Source: Curtobacterium sp. ZW137
GTDB lineage: Bacteria; Actinomycetota; Actinomycetes; Actinomycetales; Microbacteriaceae
Assembly: GCF_003762905.1 (NCBI RefSeq)
Contig: NZ_RJKS01000003.1
Coordinates: 62,001-126,000, forward strand
Reading direction: 5' to 3'
DNA length: 64,000 nucleotides
Under the pieces are notes generated by a model, which was given only the letters and a program-made list of their open reading frames with translations, did not search any database and was not told where the DNA came from. Shown piece by piece: positions 7,490-16,289 of this stretch (position 1 is the first letter of the stretch; every line of letters starts with the position of its first letter). A program made the translations under genes and the position numbers.

Positions 7490-8316
7490 CCACCATCGCC
7501 CCCACCCCGACCGCTGCGCCCCGCATCACCCCGCGCCCCGGCGTCGGTGGCACCGGACTCGGTGCCACGATCCGGCAGTCCTTCACGATGGCGTACCGCG
7601 GCCTGATCAAGGTCCGTCGCACGCCGGAGCAGCTGTTCGACGTCACCCTGATGCCGATCATCTTCACCGTGATGTTCACGTACATCTTCGGTGGCGCGAT
7701 CTCTGGGAACGTGGCGGCCTACCTGCCGATCATCATCCCGGGCATCCTCGTCCAGACGAACATCACGTCGTCGATCGTCACCGGCGTCCAGCTCCGCGAG
7801 GACATGGACAAGGGCGTGTTCGACCGCTTCAAGTCGCTCCCGATCGCCCGGATCGCCCCGCTCGCCGGTGCGCTCCTCGCGGACACCGTCCGGTACGCCA
7901 TCGCGACGACGATCACGTTCGTGGTCGGCATCATCATGGGACTCCGCCCGGCCGGTGGCGTCGGTTCGGTGGTCCTCGCCGGGCTCCTGGTGATCGTGGT
8001 CGCGTGGGCGATCAGCTGGATCTTCGCCTACTTCGGCGTGATCGCCCGGACCGCGTCGAGCGTCTCCGGCATCTCGAACATGGTGCTCTTCCCGCTGACG
8101 TTCCTCTCGAACGCCTTCGTCCCCGCTGACACCCTGCCCGACTGGCTGCGCTGGTTCTCCGAGGTCAACCCGATCTCGCACCTGATCACCGCGGTCCGCG
8201 AGCTCGTGAACCACGGCCAGGTGGGCGGCGACCTGTGGATCTCGCTCGTCGGTGCCGCCGTCGTGGTCGCGGTGTTCGCACCGCTCACGGTCCGCGCGTA
8301 CATGCGGAAGGCGTGA
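7486..8316 (+). CDS. DrrB-like ABC-2 exporter permease
   Basis: This 276-residue permease starts at the ATG at 7486, inside the ATPase stop (ATGA). A Thr/Pro-rich cytoplasmic N-terminus of about 30 residues precedes the ABC-2 core, which begins SFTMAYRGLIKVRRTPEQL. Six membrane helices can be drawn (about 50-75, 80-100, 120-145, 150-180, 190-212 and 250-270), with the family motif NPISHLITAVREL before the last helix. It is the channel subunit for the preceding ATPase. Its 3' end meets that of the SARP gene with only 6 nt between stops. Confidence 0.92.
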   Translation: MTTIAPTPTAAPRITPRPGVGGTGLGATIRQSFTMAYRGLIKVRRTPEQLFDVTLMPIIFTVMFTYIFGGAISGNVAAYLPIIIPGILVQTNITSSIVTGVQLREDMDKGVFDRFKSLPIARIAPLAGALLADTVRYAIATTITFVVGIIMGLRPAGGVGSVVLAGLLVIVVAWAISWIFAYFGVIARTASSVSGISNMVLFPLTFLSNAFVPADTLPDWLRWFSEVNPISHLITAVRELVNHGQVGGDLWISLVGAAVVVAVFAPLTVRAYMRKA

Positions 8317-8317
8317 C

Positions 8318-8330
8318 GCCGCTCAGCGGC
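8318..8330. terminator. Short hairpin between two convergent genes
   Basis: GCCGC-TCA-GCGGC lies between the converging exporter permease and SARP genes. The loop TCA is the complement of the SARP stop codon. It may be a weak bidirectional terminator; there is no T-tract on the plus strand, and the G+C-rich stem is only 5 bp. Confidence 0.35.
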
Positions 8331-11300
8331 TGAAGCGCAGTTCCTCGAGCAGCAGGCGCGCCTGCGAGACGGCCTCGGCCCGGTCCCATCCGGCCGAGGC
8401 CGTTTCGGCGTCGAGGACCGTCCGGTCGCCGAGCACCTCGACCAGGAGCGGACGGATCCGGGCGTGCGCGAGCACCGCGAAGTCCTGCCGTGACCCGAAG
8501 CGGCTCGCCAGCCCCCAGCACCGTGCGGCCCGGTCGTGGTCGCCGAGCCGGGCCGCGGCGAGCGCCAGGCCCAGCAGGGCCGTCCCGATGACGGGCAGGT
8601 CCAGCCACCAGGGGTGCAGGCGCAGCATCACGAGTGCACCGACGCGCATGCGGCGCGCGATGGCGGACGTGGTGGCCACGGCCGGGAGGCCCGGCTCGGT
8701 TCCGTCGGATCGGCCCACCGTCGCCTCGTCCAGCGCCGCGAGCCGCGCGGCGCCCGCCATCAGCGTCCAGTGCGGCGTCTGCTTCCGGCGCGGCAGGACG
8801 AAGTCCCAGGCGTCCCCGTAGCGGGCGGCAGCAGCGTCGAGGTCGCCGAGACTCCGGCTGCACTCGGCGTCGATCGCGATCGCGAGGACCCCGATCTGCG
8901 CGGCGTCGCCGTCGAACCCGCCGCGGTTCGTGACGGGCTGGTTCCCGAGCTCGGCGGCGATGGAGCGGGCGAGTGTCACGTCCCCGGTCGCTGCGGCGCA
9001 GAGCCCGACGGTCCAGCCGATCTCGTACAGGTCGTCCTCGGCGCCGAAGACCTCGAGCCGCTCCCGCGCCAGGGCGGCTGCGGCGAGCGCATCGGTGTAC
9101 CGGCCGGTCTGTGCGAGGAGCTGCGTCATCGTGACGGCGCCGGACCCCATCGCCCAGGCGTCGTCCACGGTGACCGCGAGGGTCTCGCCGCGCTCGGCGT
9201 ACCGGAGCGCCAGGACGAACTCGCCGTCGTTCTCGGCGAGCGGCGCGCTGAGCATGTGCGCGAGGCACGCGACACCGTCGTCCGGGTCCTCGCGGTACCG
9301 GGCGAGGAGGGCCATCCCCTCCGCCGGCCGTCCGATGGTGAGGAGCAGCGCGGCCTGGGCGTCGAGCACCGGGAACCCGCTCCAGCCCGCACGCGTCACG
9401 TGCCGGAGCGTCGAGATGGCACGGACGGCGGTGCGTCGGTCGGAGAACGCCGACGACCCGCCGGTGAGCACGAGCCCGAGGATGGTGGCGGCACGGTCCT
9501 CCGCTGCCGGCGGCGCCTGCCGGAGCACGGTGACGACGTCCGCGGCGATCGCGACGACCTCGCCGTGCGCACCGCGGAGCGTCCAGTAGCCGCCGAGGGC
9601 CGAGAACACCTGCGCGACGGCGGGACGGTCCTCGGCCTGCAGACCCCAGCGGAGCAGGGTGACGAGGTTGTCGGCTTCGCGACCGACCTCTCTGAAGTAC
9701 CGTCGCTGCGGCTCCCCGGTCGCGGCGAACATGTTCCGGGCGGCGGAGAAGTCGCGCCCCCACCGGATCATCGCGGCGCGGACCTCGTCCGTCCGGCCGC
9801 GTTCGTCGAGCCGGGCCGCGCCGAACTCCCGCACGGTCTCGAGCACGCGGTAGCGCACGGGGTCGCCCTCCCGCTCGACGAGCTGCACCAGGGACTGCTC
9901 GACCAGTTCGGCGAGGTCGTCGAGCGCGTCGTCCCGGCGCTCGTCCGCCGCGACGGCCTCCACCGCGTCGACGGCCAGTCCGTCCGGGAAGAGCGCCAGC
10001 CGGGTCAGCAGGTCCTGCGCGCCGTCGTCGAGGAGCCGCCAGCTCCACTCGATGACGGCCAGCAGCGTGCGGTGCCGCTCGGGGGCGGTGCGGTCGCCGC
10101 CGCGGAGCAGGGCGAACCGGTCGTCGAGCCGGCGTTCGATCTCCTCGGCGCTCATGCCGCGGATCCGGGCGGCGGCGAGCTCGATCGCGAGCGGGGTGCC
10201 GTCGAGCCGGGTGCAGATGCGCCGGACGGTGTCCACGGGGAGCACCGCGCCCGGTCGTGCTGCGCGGGCCCGCTCGGTGAACAGGCGGACTGCTGCCCCC
10301 TCGGCCTCGACGGGCAGCGGCGCGAGGGGCGCGACGACCTCGCCCGCGATGGCGAGCGGCGCACGCGAGGTCGTCAGGACCCGGAGCGCCGGCAGCACCG
10401 CGAGCAGGTCGGCGGTGAACGCGGCGACGTCCGCGACGAGGTGCTCGCAGTTGTCCAGCACCAGGACGGTCGGTTCGTCCCCGAGCGCCCGGACCACGCG
10501 GCCACGGAGGTCGGCGACGACGGCGTCCCGGAGCGCCCGGGCGGAGCGGACCTCGGCGATCCCGAGCAGGGCACCGAGTGCTGGGACGATGTCCTCTCCC
10601 GCGGCGAGCGGTGCGAGCTCGAGCACCACGACCCCGCGGTCCGCCGGCACCGACGCGGCGACCGCCTGCGCGAGGCGGGTCTTGCCGAGCCCACCCGCAC
10701 CGAGGATCGTGACCAGCCGTTCCCGCGACAGGAGGTCCGCGACCGTGGTGACGTCGGCCTCCCGTCCGATCAACGCGTTCGGCGATGCCCGGAGGCCGAT
10801 CCGGCGGACGGCCCCCGAGGCGGACGCGGATCGTCGGAGGAGCTCCGCGTTGAGGCGGACGAGGTCGGCGGAGGGGTCGGCGCCGAGCCCGTCGGTCAGG
10901 CGTTCCCGGTGCGCTGCGAACGCGGCGAGCGCTTCCGTGGTCCGGCCGGCCGCAGCGAGTGCGCGCATCGAGCCGGCGACGGCCACCTCGTCGAAGGGGT
11001 CCGCGTCCGCCTGCTCGCGCCACAGGTCGACGGCGGCGTCCGCGTCGCCCGAGGCGAGGAGCGCCGAGCCGAGCGCACGTCGGAGTCCGCGTCGTGCCGT
11101 CGCTGCCCGTTCGCCGAGCGCGGCGCCGAGGTCACCCTCGACGTCGGCACCCGGGTCGCCGCGCCAGAGCTCGAGCGCGGCGCGGACGTCGTCGTCCGCC
11201 GCACCACCCGTCCCGGCGACGCGTTCGGCCGCCGCCAGGTCGACGTCGTCCGGGCCGACCCCGAGCGCGTACCCGGTGCTCGTCGACACGACGAGGCCGT

Positions 11301-11538
11301 CCGCGGTGCTCCGTCGCAGCCGCGACACCAGGGTCTGCAGTGCGGCCCGTGAGCCCTTCGACTGCGCCTCGCCCCACAGCTCGTCGATGATCGCGTCGGT
11401 GGACATGGCGTGCCCGCGGGCCAGGACGAGGGCGGTGACGAACGCCCGTGCCAACGCTCCCGGGACGGGCGTCGGCGTGCCGGTCGGATCCGTGACCAGC
11501 ACGGGTCCGAGGACGGCGATGCGGGGGTGTCCTGGCAC
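8323..11538 (-). CDS. AfsR/SARP-family transcriptional regulator with NB-ARC and TPR domains
   Basis: The 1071-residue protein has a winged-helix OmpR-type DNA-binding domain (about 5-95, with IIDELWGE and ALQTLVSRLRR), a bacterial transcriptional activator domain (about 98-240, with ALELWRGDP and PFDEVAVAGSMRAL), and an NB-ARC ATPase. That domain has P-loop GAGGLGKT at 280-287, Walker B VLVLDNCEHL and sensor LTTSRAPL. A long alpha-helical TPR-like C-terminus (about 560-1071) completes it. This is the architecture of AfsR-like regulators, which activate secondary metabolism or efflux genes through 11-bp direct repeats. Such repeats lie upstream of the neighbouring DrrAB-like exporter. It starts 28 nt after the FUSC gene and is probably co-transcribed with it. 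Confidence 0.92.
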   Translation of the reverse strand: MPGHPRIAVLGPVLVTDPTGTPTPVPGALARAFVTALVLARGHAMSTDAIIDELWGEAQSKGSRAALQTLVSRLRRSTADGLVVSTSTGYALGVGPDDVDLAAAERVAGTGGAADDDVRAALELWRGDPGADVEGDLGAALGERAATARRGLRRALGSALLASGDADAAVDLWREQADADPFDEVAVAGSMRALAAAGRTTEALAAFAAHRERLTDGLGADPSADLVRLNAELLRRSASASGAVRRIGLRASPNALIGREADVTTVADLLSRERLVTILGAGGLGKTRLAQAVAASVPADRGVVVLELAPLAAGEDIVPALGALLGIAEVRSARALRDAVVADLRGRVVRALGDEPTVLVLDNCEHLVADVAAFTADLLAVLPALRVLTTSRAPLAIAGEVVAPLAPLPVEAEGAAVRLFTERARAARPGAVLPVDTVRRICTRLDGTPLAIELAAARIRGMSAEEIERRLDDRFALLRGGDRTAPERHRTLLAVIEWSWRLLDDGAQDLLTRLALFPDGLAVDAVEAVAADERRDDALDDLAELVEQSLVQLVEREGDPVRYRVLETVREFGAARLDERGRTDEVRAAMIRWGRDFSAARNMFAATGEPQRRYFREVGREADNLVTLLRWGLQAEDRPAVAQVFSALGGYWTLRGAHGEVVAIAADVVTVLRQAPPAAEDRAATILGLVLTGGSSAFSDRRTAVRAISTLRHVTRAGWSGFPVLDAQAALLLTIGRPAEGMALLARYREDPDDGVACLAHMLSAPLAENDGEFVLALRYAERGETLAVTVDDAWAMGSGAVTMTQLLAQTGRYTDALAAAALARERLEVFGAEDDLYEIGWTVGLCAAATGDVTLARSIAAELGNQPVTNRGGFDGDAAQIGVLAIAIDAECSRSLGDLDAAAARYGDAWDFVLPRRKQTPHWTLMAGAARLAALDEATVGRSDGTEPGLPAVATTSAIARRMRVGALVMLRLHPWWLDLPVIGTALLGLALAAARLGDHDRAARCWGLASRFGSRQDFAVLAHARIRPLLVEVLGDRTVLDAETASAGWDRAEAVSQARLLLEELRFSR

Positions 11539-11566
11539 GGGCCGAGTCTACGGGCGGAGGCCTCGT

Positions 11567-12685
11567 TCAGCGCCGCTGCCGACTGAACGCGGACGGACCG
11601 GTCGAGGTGTCGAGGTTCTCGGTCGCCCGGCGCTCCGACTCCACGATGCCGCGGAGCGACACGAGGGCGGCCGCCGTGACCGCGACGTGCGACGGGTTCT
11701 CCCGGCTCGCATCGAGTGCCCGTTCGACCTCCTCGATGGCCTCTTCGCCCGCGGTCTCCGGGCACTCGCCGCGGATCATGCAGGCGAGCTGCGTCATCGC
11801 CTTCGCCAGGGGCTCGGCGAAGGCCGGATCAGGGCGACCGACGCCCTCGGAGACCGGACCCGAGCGGGCGACGAGCTCGGTGAGGTCGGTCGTGTACCAG
11901 GCGACCCGTTCCAGGGCGCGGAAGCGGGCACCGTCCTGCTGGAGCCGCGCCCGTGAGCCCCGGAGTGCCCCGCGCGGGTTGATCTTGCGGCTCTCGTGCG
12001 CGATCGAGACCCGTGACCGGACGTCCGCGATCGCCCGGTCGAGACGGTCCTGCTGGCGGTCCCACGCCGGCTCGTCGCGCTTGCCCTCCCGCATGACCGC
12101 GGCGAGGCCGTCGAGGTGGTCGGCGAGGACGTCGTTCACCGCGTCGATCCGGTGCTCCGCGTCCCAGAAGTGCAGCGGCGGGAACACCAGGAAGTTCACG
12201 AGCAGCCCGACCACCACGCCGACGGCCATCTGCACGAGGTACCCGAGCGAGTAACCCTCGGCGTGCGCACCGCCCACCAGCAGCACGAACAGCGCCGCCG
12301 TGGACACCCACGAACTGCCCTCCCCGAGGATCCGGAACCCGCCGACGAGCACACCGACGCCGACCGCGAGGGCCACGGCGAGGATGCCCGGGTCCCCGAC
12401 CCACATCGTGAACGCGGCGACGCCGATGCCGAGCGCGATGCCGACGAGCGTCTGGATCCCGCTCCGGAGCCCGGCGAACACCGTCGTCTGCATCGCGATG
12501 ACGGCGCCGAGCGGGGCGTAGTAGGGGTAGTCGGACGCGACCCCGGGGACGTGGCGTGCGACGAACCACGCGAGCGCGGCGGCTCCGGCGGCCTTCGCGG
12601 CGTGGAGCAGGCGCGGCTGGGTGCCGGACGTCCGGCTCCATCGCCAGATCCTGGTCCCCACCCCCGCGACGTGTTCGAATCCCAT
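11567..12685 (-). CDS. FUSC-family (aromatic acid exporter-like) membrane protein
   Basis: The 372-residue protein has six closely packed N-terminal helices (about 28-170) that include YYAPLGAVIAMQTTVFAG and GFRILGEGSSW, followed by a cytoplasmic helical half (about 175-372). This is the fusaric acid resistance/aromatic carboxylate efflux (FUSC, ArAE) plan: a half-size single unit. Substrates in the family are aromatic acids and drugs; none is evident here. The ATG follows a GGAGGAC ribosome-binding site. The SARP regulator gene follows at 28 nt, so regulator and membrane protein are likely one unit. Confidence 0.85.
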   Translation of the reverse strand: MGFEHVAGVGTRIWRWSRTSGTQPRLLHAAKAAGAAALAWFVARHVPGVASDYPYYAPLGAVIAMQTTVFAGLRSGIQTLVGIALGIGVAAFTMWVGDPGILAVALAVGVGVLVGGFRILGEGSSWVSTAALFVLLVGGAHAEGYSLGYLVQMAVGVVVGLLVNFLVFPPLHFWDAEHRIDAVNDVLADHLDGLAAVMREGKRDEPAWDRQQDRLDRAIADVRSRVSIAHESRKINPRGALRGSRARLQQDGARFRALERVAWYTTDLTELVARSGPVSEGVGRPDPAFAEPLAKAMTQLACMIRGECPETAGEEAIEEVERALDASRENPSHVAVTAAALVSLRGIVESERRATENLDTSTGPSAFSRQRR

Positions 12686-12698
12686 GTGTCCTCCTGGT

Positions 12699-12723
12699 GT
12701 CGGCCCTCACCCGATGGGCCGAC
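12699..12723 (-). promoter_or_regulatory. Leader hairpin before the FUSC gene
   Basis: GTCGGCCC and GGGCCGAC form a perfect 8-bp inverted repeat with a 9-nt loop, ending 13 nt upstream of the FUSC start. It touches the ribosome-binding site and could be an operator or a translation-control hairpin. Only the symmetry is seen. Confidence 0.35.
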
Positions 12724-12760
12724 GCGTCACCCTACGGTGCGCCCGCTGACCGGACGCCAA

Positions 12761-12791
12761 ACGGCCCCCGCAGCAGCGCTGCGAGGGCCGT
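12761..12791 (-). terminator. Terminator after rplQ
   Basis: ACGGCCC pairs with GGGCCGT, and inside it CGCAGC pairs with GCTGCG around a 3-nt loop, with one C/A mismatch. The hairpin starts 18 nt after the rplQ stop and is followed on the minus strand by GTTTGG. It closes the alpha operon and separates it from the FUSC promoter. Confidence 0.75.
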
Positions 12792-12809
12792 TCGTGGTGG
12801 TGCGTGTGA

Positions 12810-13376
12810 CTACTTGTCGTCCGACTTCTCGGCGGCGTCTTCCTCGACCTCGGCGGCAGCCTCGGTCTCGGTCTCCGACTCGACGGGAGCCGACTCCTCG
12901 GTGGTCTCGGTCTCCTCGACCGGGGCCTCCTCGGTGGTCTCCTCCGCGGCGGGCTCGGCGGCCGGCGCAGCAGCAGCCGGAGCCGAGTTGCGCGTGACGG
13001 GGGCCGGGGTGCCGGAAACGGGCTCGAGGACGAGCTCGATCGAGGCGAGCGGCGCGTTGTCACCCTTGCGGAAGCCGAGCTTCGTGATGCGGGTGTAGCC
13101 GCCCTGGCGGTCGGCCACCTGCGGCGCGATCTCCGTGAACAGCGTGTGCACGACGGTCTTGTCGCGGAGGGCCGCGATGACCCGACGACGAGCGTGCAGG
13201 TCGCCGCGCTTCGCGAACGTGATGAGACGCTCGGCGACCGGGCGGAGGCGCTTGGCCTTCGTCTCGGTGGTCGTGATGCGACCGTGCGTGAAGAGGGCGT
13301 TGGCGAGGTTGCTCAGGAGCAGGCGCTCGTGGGCGGGGCCGCCACCGAGGCGGGGGCCCTTGGTGGGCTTCGGCAT
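12810..13376 (-). CDS. rplQ: 50S ribosomal protein L17 with acidic C-terminal tail
   Basis: L17 lies near the peptide exit tunnel of the large subunit. Residues 1-120 are the conserved core (starts [19 protein letters not shown] and contains [14 protein letters not shown]). Residues 121-188 are an extra tail rich in Glu, Ala and Thr, with a strongly negative charge, ending in EKSDDK. Usual L17 length is 120-130, so about 60 residues are extra. Actinobacterial L17 often has such tails, but this one is long. It is the last gene of the alpha operon, followed by a terminator. Confidence 0.97.
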   Translation of the reverse strand: MPKPTKGPRLGGGPAHERLLLSNLANALFTHGRITTTETKAKRLRPVAERLITFAKRGDLHARRRVIAALRDKTVVHTLFTEIAPQVADRQGGYTRITKLGFRKGDNAPLASIELVLEPVSGTPAPVTRNSAPAAAAPAAEPAAEETTEEAPVEETETTEESAPVESETETEAAAEVEEDAAEKSDDK

Positions 13377-13441
13377 GTCAGTTCTCCAGTGGTGAAAGAG
13401 TGGTGCGCGCCGTGACGACGCGCGTGCGCATCAGCGCGAGG

Positions 13442-14437
13442 TCAGTTGCTGGACTCGTCCTCGTCGTACCCGCTGTAGAAGTGGGCGCCGTCGAATCCGG
13501 GGACGGTGTCCTTGAGGGACAGGCCGAGCTCGGTGAGCTTGTCCTTGACCTCGTCCACCGACTTCTGACCGAAGTTGCGGATGTTCATGAGCTGCGTCTC
13601 CGAGAGGGCGACGAGCTCGGACACCGTGTTGATGCCCTCCCGCTTCAGGCAGTTGTAGCTGCGGACCGAGAGATCGAGGTCCTCGATCGGGGTCTGCAGC
13701 TCGTTCGAGAGCACTGCGTCGACCGGCGCGGGGCCGATCTCGATGCCCTCGGCCGCCGTGTTGAGCTCACGGGCGAGACCGAACAGCTCGACGAGCGTCC
13801 GACCAGCCGACGCGATGGCGTCGCGCGGCGTGATGGCCGGCTTCGACTCGACGTCGACGACCAGACGGTCGAAGTCCGTGCGCTCACCGGCACGCGTCGC
13901 CTCGACGCGGTAGGTGACCTTGAGGACCGGCGAGTAGATCGAGTCGATCGGGATCTGACCGGCCTCGCTGAACTCCGAGCGGTTCTGCGTCGCCGAGACG
14001 TAGCCGCGGCCACGCTCGATGGTGAGCTCGAGCTCGAAGCGCGCGGTGTCGTTCAGGGTCGCGATGACGAGGTCCGGGTTGTGGATCTCGACGCCGGCCG
14101 GCGCGGAGATGTCCGCGGCGGTGACCTGACCGGCACCCTGCTTGCGCAGGTACGCCGTGATGGGCTCGTCGTGCTCGCTGGAGACGACCAGGCTCTTGAT
14201 GTTGAGGATGATCTCCGTGACGTCTTCCTTGACACCGGGAACGGTGCTGAATTCGTGGAGGACACCGTCGATGCGGATGCTGGTGACAGCCGCGCCGGGG
14301 ATCGAGGAGAGGAGCGTGCGGCGCAGCGAGTTGCCGAGGGTGTAGCCGAAGCCAGGCTCGAGCGGCTCGATGACGAAGCGCGAGCGGTGCTCGGAGATCG
14401 ACTCCTCGGTCAGGGTGGGGCGCTGTGCAATGAGCAC
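13442..14437 (-). CDS. rpoA: RNA polymerase alpha subunit
   Basis: The 331-residue alpha subunit nucleates polymerase assembly through its N-terminal domain (about 1-230, with [20 protein letters not shown]). It binds UP elements and activators through its C-terminal domain (about 250-315, with [17 protein letters not shown]). The start is GTG at 14437, giving VLIAQRPTL as in other actinobacteria, with AAAGGA 8 nt upstream. An in-frame ATG 39 nt further up adds a non-conserved leader and lacks support. rpsD, which often precedes rpoA, is absent. Confidence 0.97.
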   Translation of the reverse strand: MLIAQRPTLTEESISEHRSRFVIEPLEPGFGYTLGNSLRRTLLSSIPGAAVTSIRIDGVLHEFSTVPGVKEDVTEIILNIKSLVVSSEHDEPITAYLRKQGAGQVTAADISAPAGVEIHNPDLVIATLNDTARFELELTIERGRGYVSATQNRSEFSEAGQIPIDSIYSPVLKVTYRVEATRAGERTDFDRLVVDVESKPAITPRDAIASAGRTLVELFGLARELNTAAEGIEIGPAPVDAVLSNELQTPIEDLDLSVRSYNCLKREGINTVSELVALSETQLMNIRNFGQKSVDEVKDKLTELGLSLKDTVPGFDGAHFYSGYDEDESSN

Positions 14438-14665
14438 TGTGGGATTCCTTTCGGCGAAGTGTCCGCTATATGACACTTGGCGGTACGACGGGGCCGACCG
14501 GGCCCCGACGGGTCTGTTGAGTTGTGATCACGCGCACCGAGGTGCGCGATCGAACGACCAGGAATGGCCGCCCCCGCTCGCTCCGGTCAGGGAACGCACT
14601 GTCCCGTGAGGGAAACGCACTGTTCCGTCAGGGAACGAGCGGGGAACGGCCGGTTGCTCCTCGCG
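14438..14665 (-). other. Structured rpsK-rpoA spacer where rpsD usually lies
   Basis: This 228-nt spacer has no open frame of S4 or any other protein. It holds an 8-bp hairpin CGCGCACC-GA-GGTGCGCG (14531-14548), a G+C-rich inverted repeat near 14487-14511, and the short tandem repeats listed separately. It may carry an internal promoter or attenuator for rpoA-rplQ; I cannot choose between these. Confidence 0.5.
14586..14637. repeat. 20-21-nt tandem repeat, about 2.5 copies
   Basis: Unit 1 (14586-14605) is GTCAGGGAACGCACTGTCCC; unit 2 (14606-14626) differs at two bases and has one extra A; unit 3 (14627-14637) is a partial copy, GTCAGGGAACG. Each unit can fold on itself (GGAAACGCACTGTTCC has 4-bp arms). 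It sits in the rpsK-rpoA spacer. Role unknown. Confidence 0.7.
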
Positions 14666-15064
14666 TCAGACGCGACGGCGCTTGGGCGGGCGGCACCCGT
14701 TGTGCGCCTGCGGCGTGACGTCGTTGATCGAACCGACCTCGAGGCCAGCGGCCTGGAGGGAGCGGATCGCGGTCTCACGACCCGAACCCGGGCCCTTCAC
14801 GAACACGTCGACCTTCTTGACGCCGTGCTCCTGCGCCTGACGCGCAGCGGACTCGGCGGCGAGCTGCGCCGCGAACGGCGTCGACTTGCGCGAGCCCTTG
14901 AAGCCGACGGCCCCGGAGGACGCCCAGCTGAGGACGGCACCCGACGGGTCGGTGATGCTGACGATCGTGTTGTTGAACGTGCTCTTGATGTGGGCCTGGC
15001 CCACGGCGACGTTCTTCTTCTCCTTGCGGCGCGGCTTGCGCGCGGCAGTCTTGGGGGTAGCCAT
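14666..15064 (-). CDS. rpsK: 30S ribosomal protein S11
   Basis: The 132-residue S11 belongs to the small-subunit platform that contacts mRNA upstream of the start codon. It has the basic N-terminus [18 protein letters not shown], the core [14 protein letters not shown], and the C-terminal [19 protein letters not shown]. Length is normal. It follows rpsM by 9 nt. Confidence 0.98.
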   Translation of the reverse strand: MATPKTAARKPRRKEKKNVAVGQAHIKSTFNNTIVSITDPSGAVLSWASSGAVGFKGSRKSTPFAAQLAAESAARQAQEHGVKKVDVFVKGPGSGRETAIRSLQAAGLEVGSINDVTPQAHNGCRPPKRRRV

Positions 15065-15073
15065 GATGATCTC

Positions 15074-15448
15074 CTATCGGGCCTTCTTCTTGCCTGCCAC
15101 GGTGCGCTTCGGGCCCTTGCGGGTACGCGCGTTGGTCTTGGTGCGCTGACCGCGCACCGGGAGACCACGACGGTGACGAAGACCCTCGTAGCTGCCGATC
15201 TCGACCTTGCGGCGGATGTCGGCTGCGACCTCGCGGCGGAGATCACCCTCGACCTTGTAGTTGCCCTCGATGTAGTCGCGGAGGGCGACGAGCTGGTCGT
15301 CGGTGAGGTCCTTGACGCGGATGTCACCGGAGATACCGGTGTCCGCGAGCGTCTTGACCGCGCGAGTGCGGCCGACGCCGTAGATGTACGTGAGTGCGAT
15401 CTCCACGCGCTTCTCGCGCGGGATGTCGACGCCTGCTAGACGTGCCAT
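15074..15448 (-). CDS. rpsM: 30S ribosomal protein S13
   Basis: The 124-residue S13 sits in the small-subunit head and forms bridges to the large subunit. It starts [19 protein letters not shown], contains the helix-hairpin-helix segment IYGVGRTRA, and ends in the basic tail [16 protein letters not shown] that contacts P-site tRNA. Length is usual. The 169-nt spacer before it holds a branched RNA-like element. Confidence 0.98.
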   Translation of the reverse strand: MARLAGVDIPREKRVEIALTYIYGVGRTRAVKTLADTGISGDIRVKDLTDDQLVALRDYIEGNYKVEGDLRREVAADIRRKVEIGSYEGLRHRRGLPVRGQRTKTNARTRKGPKRTVAGKKKAR

Positions 15449-15482
15449 GTGCTGGCTGCTCCTGTTGTCGATGGAGGTGTGG

Positions 15483-15553
15483 CGCAGTACCGGTGCTCGG
15501 GCCTCCGACCCGGGGTGTCCCCCGCTCGCGGACGAGCGGGATCTGGTACTGCG
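15483..15553 (-). promoter_or_regulatory. Branched hairpin element between rpmJ and rpsM: r-protein leader candidate
   Basis: A closing stem CGCAGTACC/GGTACTGCG (15483-15491 with 15545-15553) encloses a perfect 8-bp hairpin CCCGCTCG-CGGA-CGAGCGGG (15521-15540) and a smaller CGGG...CCCG hairpin (15498-15512). This makes a three-way-junction-like fold 35 nt upstream of rpsM. Ribosomal protein leaders that mediate autoregulation often look like this. The fold is read from base complementarity only. Confidence 0.5.
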
Positions 15554-15617
15554 TTGTCGATGTTGAGTTGTGGTTCGTGCTCGAGCCGCCTGCGACGGCC
15601 CCGGTCACGCGCTGGGA

Positions 15618-15734
15618 CTAGCCCTGGCGCTGCTTGTGACGCGGGTTGCTCTTGCAGATCACCATGACGCGGCCCTTGCGGCGGATGACACGGCAGTGCT
15701 CGCACATGGGCTTGACGCTGGGGTTGACCTTCAT
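15618..15734 (-). CDS. rpmJ: 50S ribosomal protein L36
   Basis: A 38-residue protein, [19 protein letters not shown]..., with four zinc ligands: C11, C14, C27 and H32. It is the canonical zinc-binding (C+) form of L36. It lies between infA and rpsM, as in most bacteria. It ends in TAG. Confidence 0.97.
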   Translation of the reverse strand: MKVNPSVKPMCEHCRVIRRKGRVMVICKSNPRHKQRQG

Positions 15735-15804
15735 TGCTGATTCCTCGTGCTCGCTGGCTTCGTGCTCGGCGGGTTCGCCGAGTCGTTCCTTTCCAGCTCG
15801 CGGA

Positions 15805-16026
15805 TCACTTGTAGCGGTAGACGATCCGGCCGCGGGTCAGGTCGTACGGGCTCAGCTCCACGATCACGCGGTCCTCTGGGAGGATGCGGATGTAGTGCTG
15901 GCGCATCTTCCCGGAGATGTGCGCGAGGACCTTGTGCCCATTGGTCAGCTCAACGCGGAACATCGCGTTGGGCAGAGCTTCGAGCACCGAGCCTTCGATC
16001 TCGATGACGCCGTCTTTCTTGGCCAT
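15805..16026 (-). CDS. infA: Translation initiation factor IF-1
   Basis: The 73-residue OB-fold protein ([20 protein letters not shown]..., with [18 protein letters not shown]) binds the ribosomal A site during initiation. The ATG at 16026 gives the standard length; upstream in-frame codons are not conserved. It is the first gene of the infA-rpmJ-rpsM-rpsK-rpoA-rplQ unit and has its own promoter (16122-16150). Confidence 0.97.
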   Translation of the reverse strand: MAKKDGVIEIEGSVLEALPNAMFRVELTNGHKVLAHISGKMRQHYIRILPEDRVIVELSPYDLTRGRIVYRYK

Positions 16027-16121
16027 AGCCTCACTGTCGCTTGGTTGGATTACCGGTGTGATCCCCGAGCCGGTCTGCGGGTCGGGCGCCACGCCCAGAA
16101 GGCATGGCACACCAAAGATCG

Positions 16122-16150
16122 ATCTTATGGGATCCGCGCCCGATTGCCAA
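16122..16150 (-). promoter_or_regulatory. Housekeeping sigma promoter for infA
   Basis: On the minus strand a TTGGCA -35 (16145-16150) is followed, after exactly 17 bp, by TAAGAT as -10 (16122-16127). The start of transcription would be near 16115, giving a leader of about 90 nt. Five of six and four of six bases fit the two consensus hexamers. Confidence 0.7.
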
Positions 16151-16289
16151 GTGCGCGCGCCGTGCCCCCTCCTCTGGGGTGTTCCTGAGGGGAGGGCCAG
16201 CGTTCCACAGTGGTTCCACGGCGCGCTCCTGGGGCCGCGCAGGACTCCGGCCCTACGGTGACAGTGCAGCCCCCCGAACGGAGACACCT

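Noticed and set aside
8536..11352. A 938-codon plus-strand open frame within the SARP gene
   Set aside because: Shadow frame; the minus-strand frame has continuous wHTH, BTAD and NB-ARC motifs.
14438..14476. ATG start for rpoA 13 codons upstream
   Set aside because: The added residues [13 protein letters not shown] are absent in relatives, and AAAGGA fits the GTG at 14437.
14586..14637. CRISPR-like repeats
   Set aside because: Units are contiguous, without spacers, and only about 2.5 copies.
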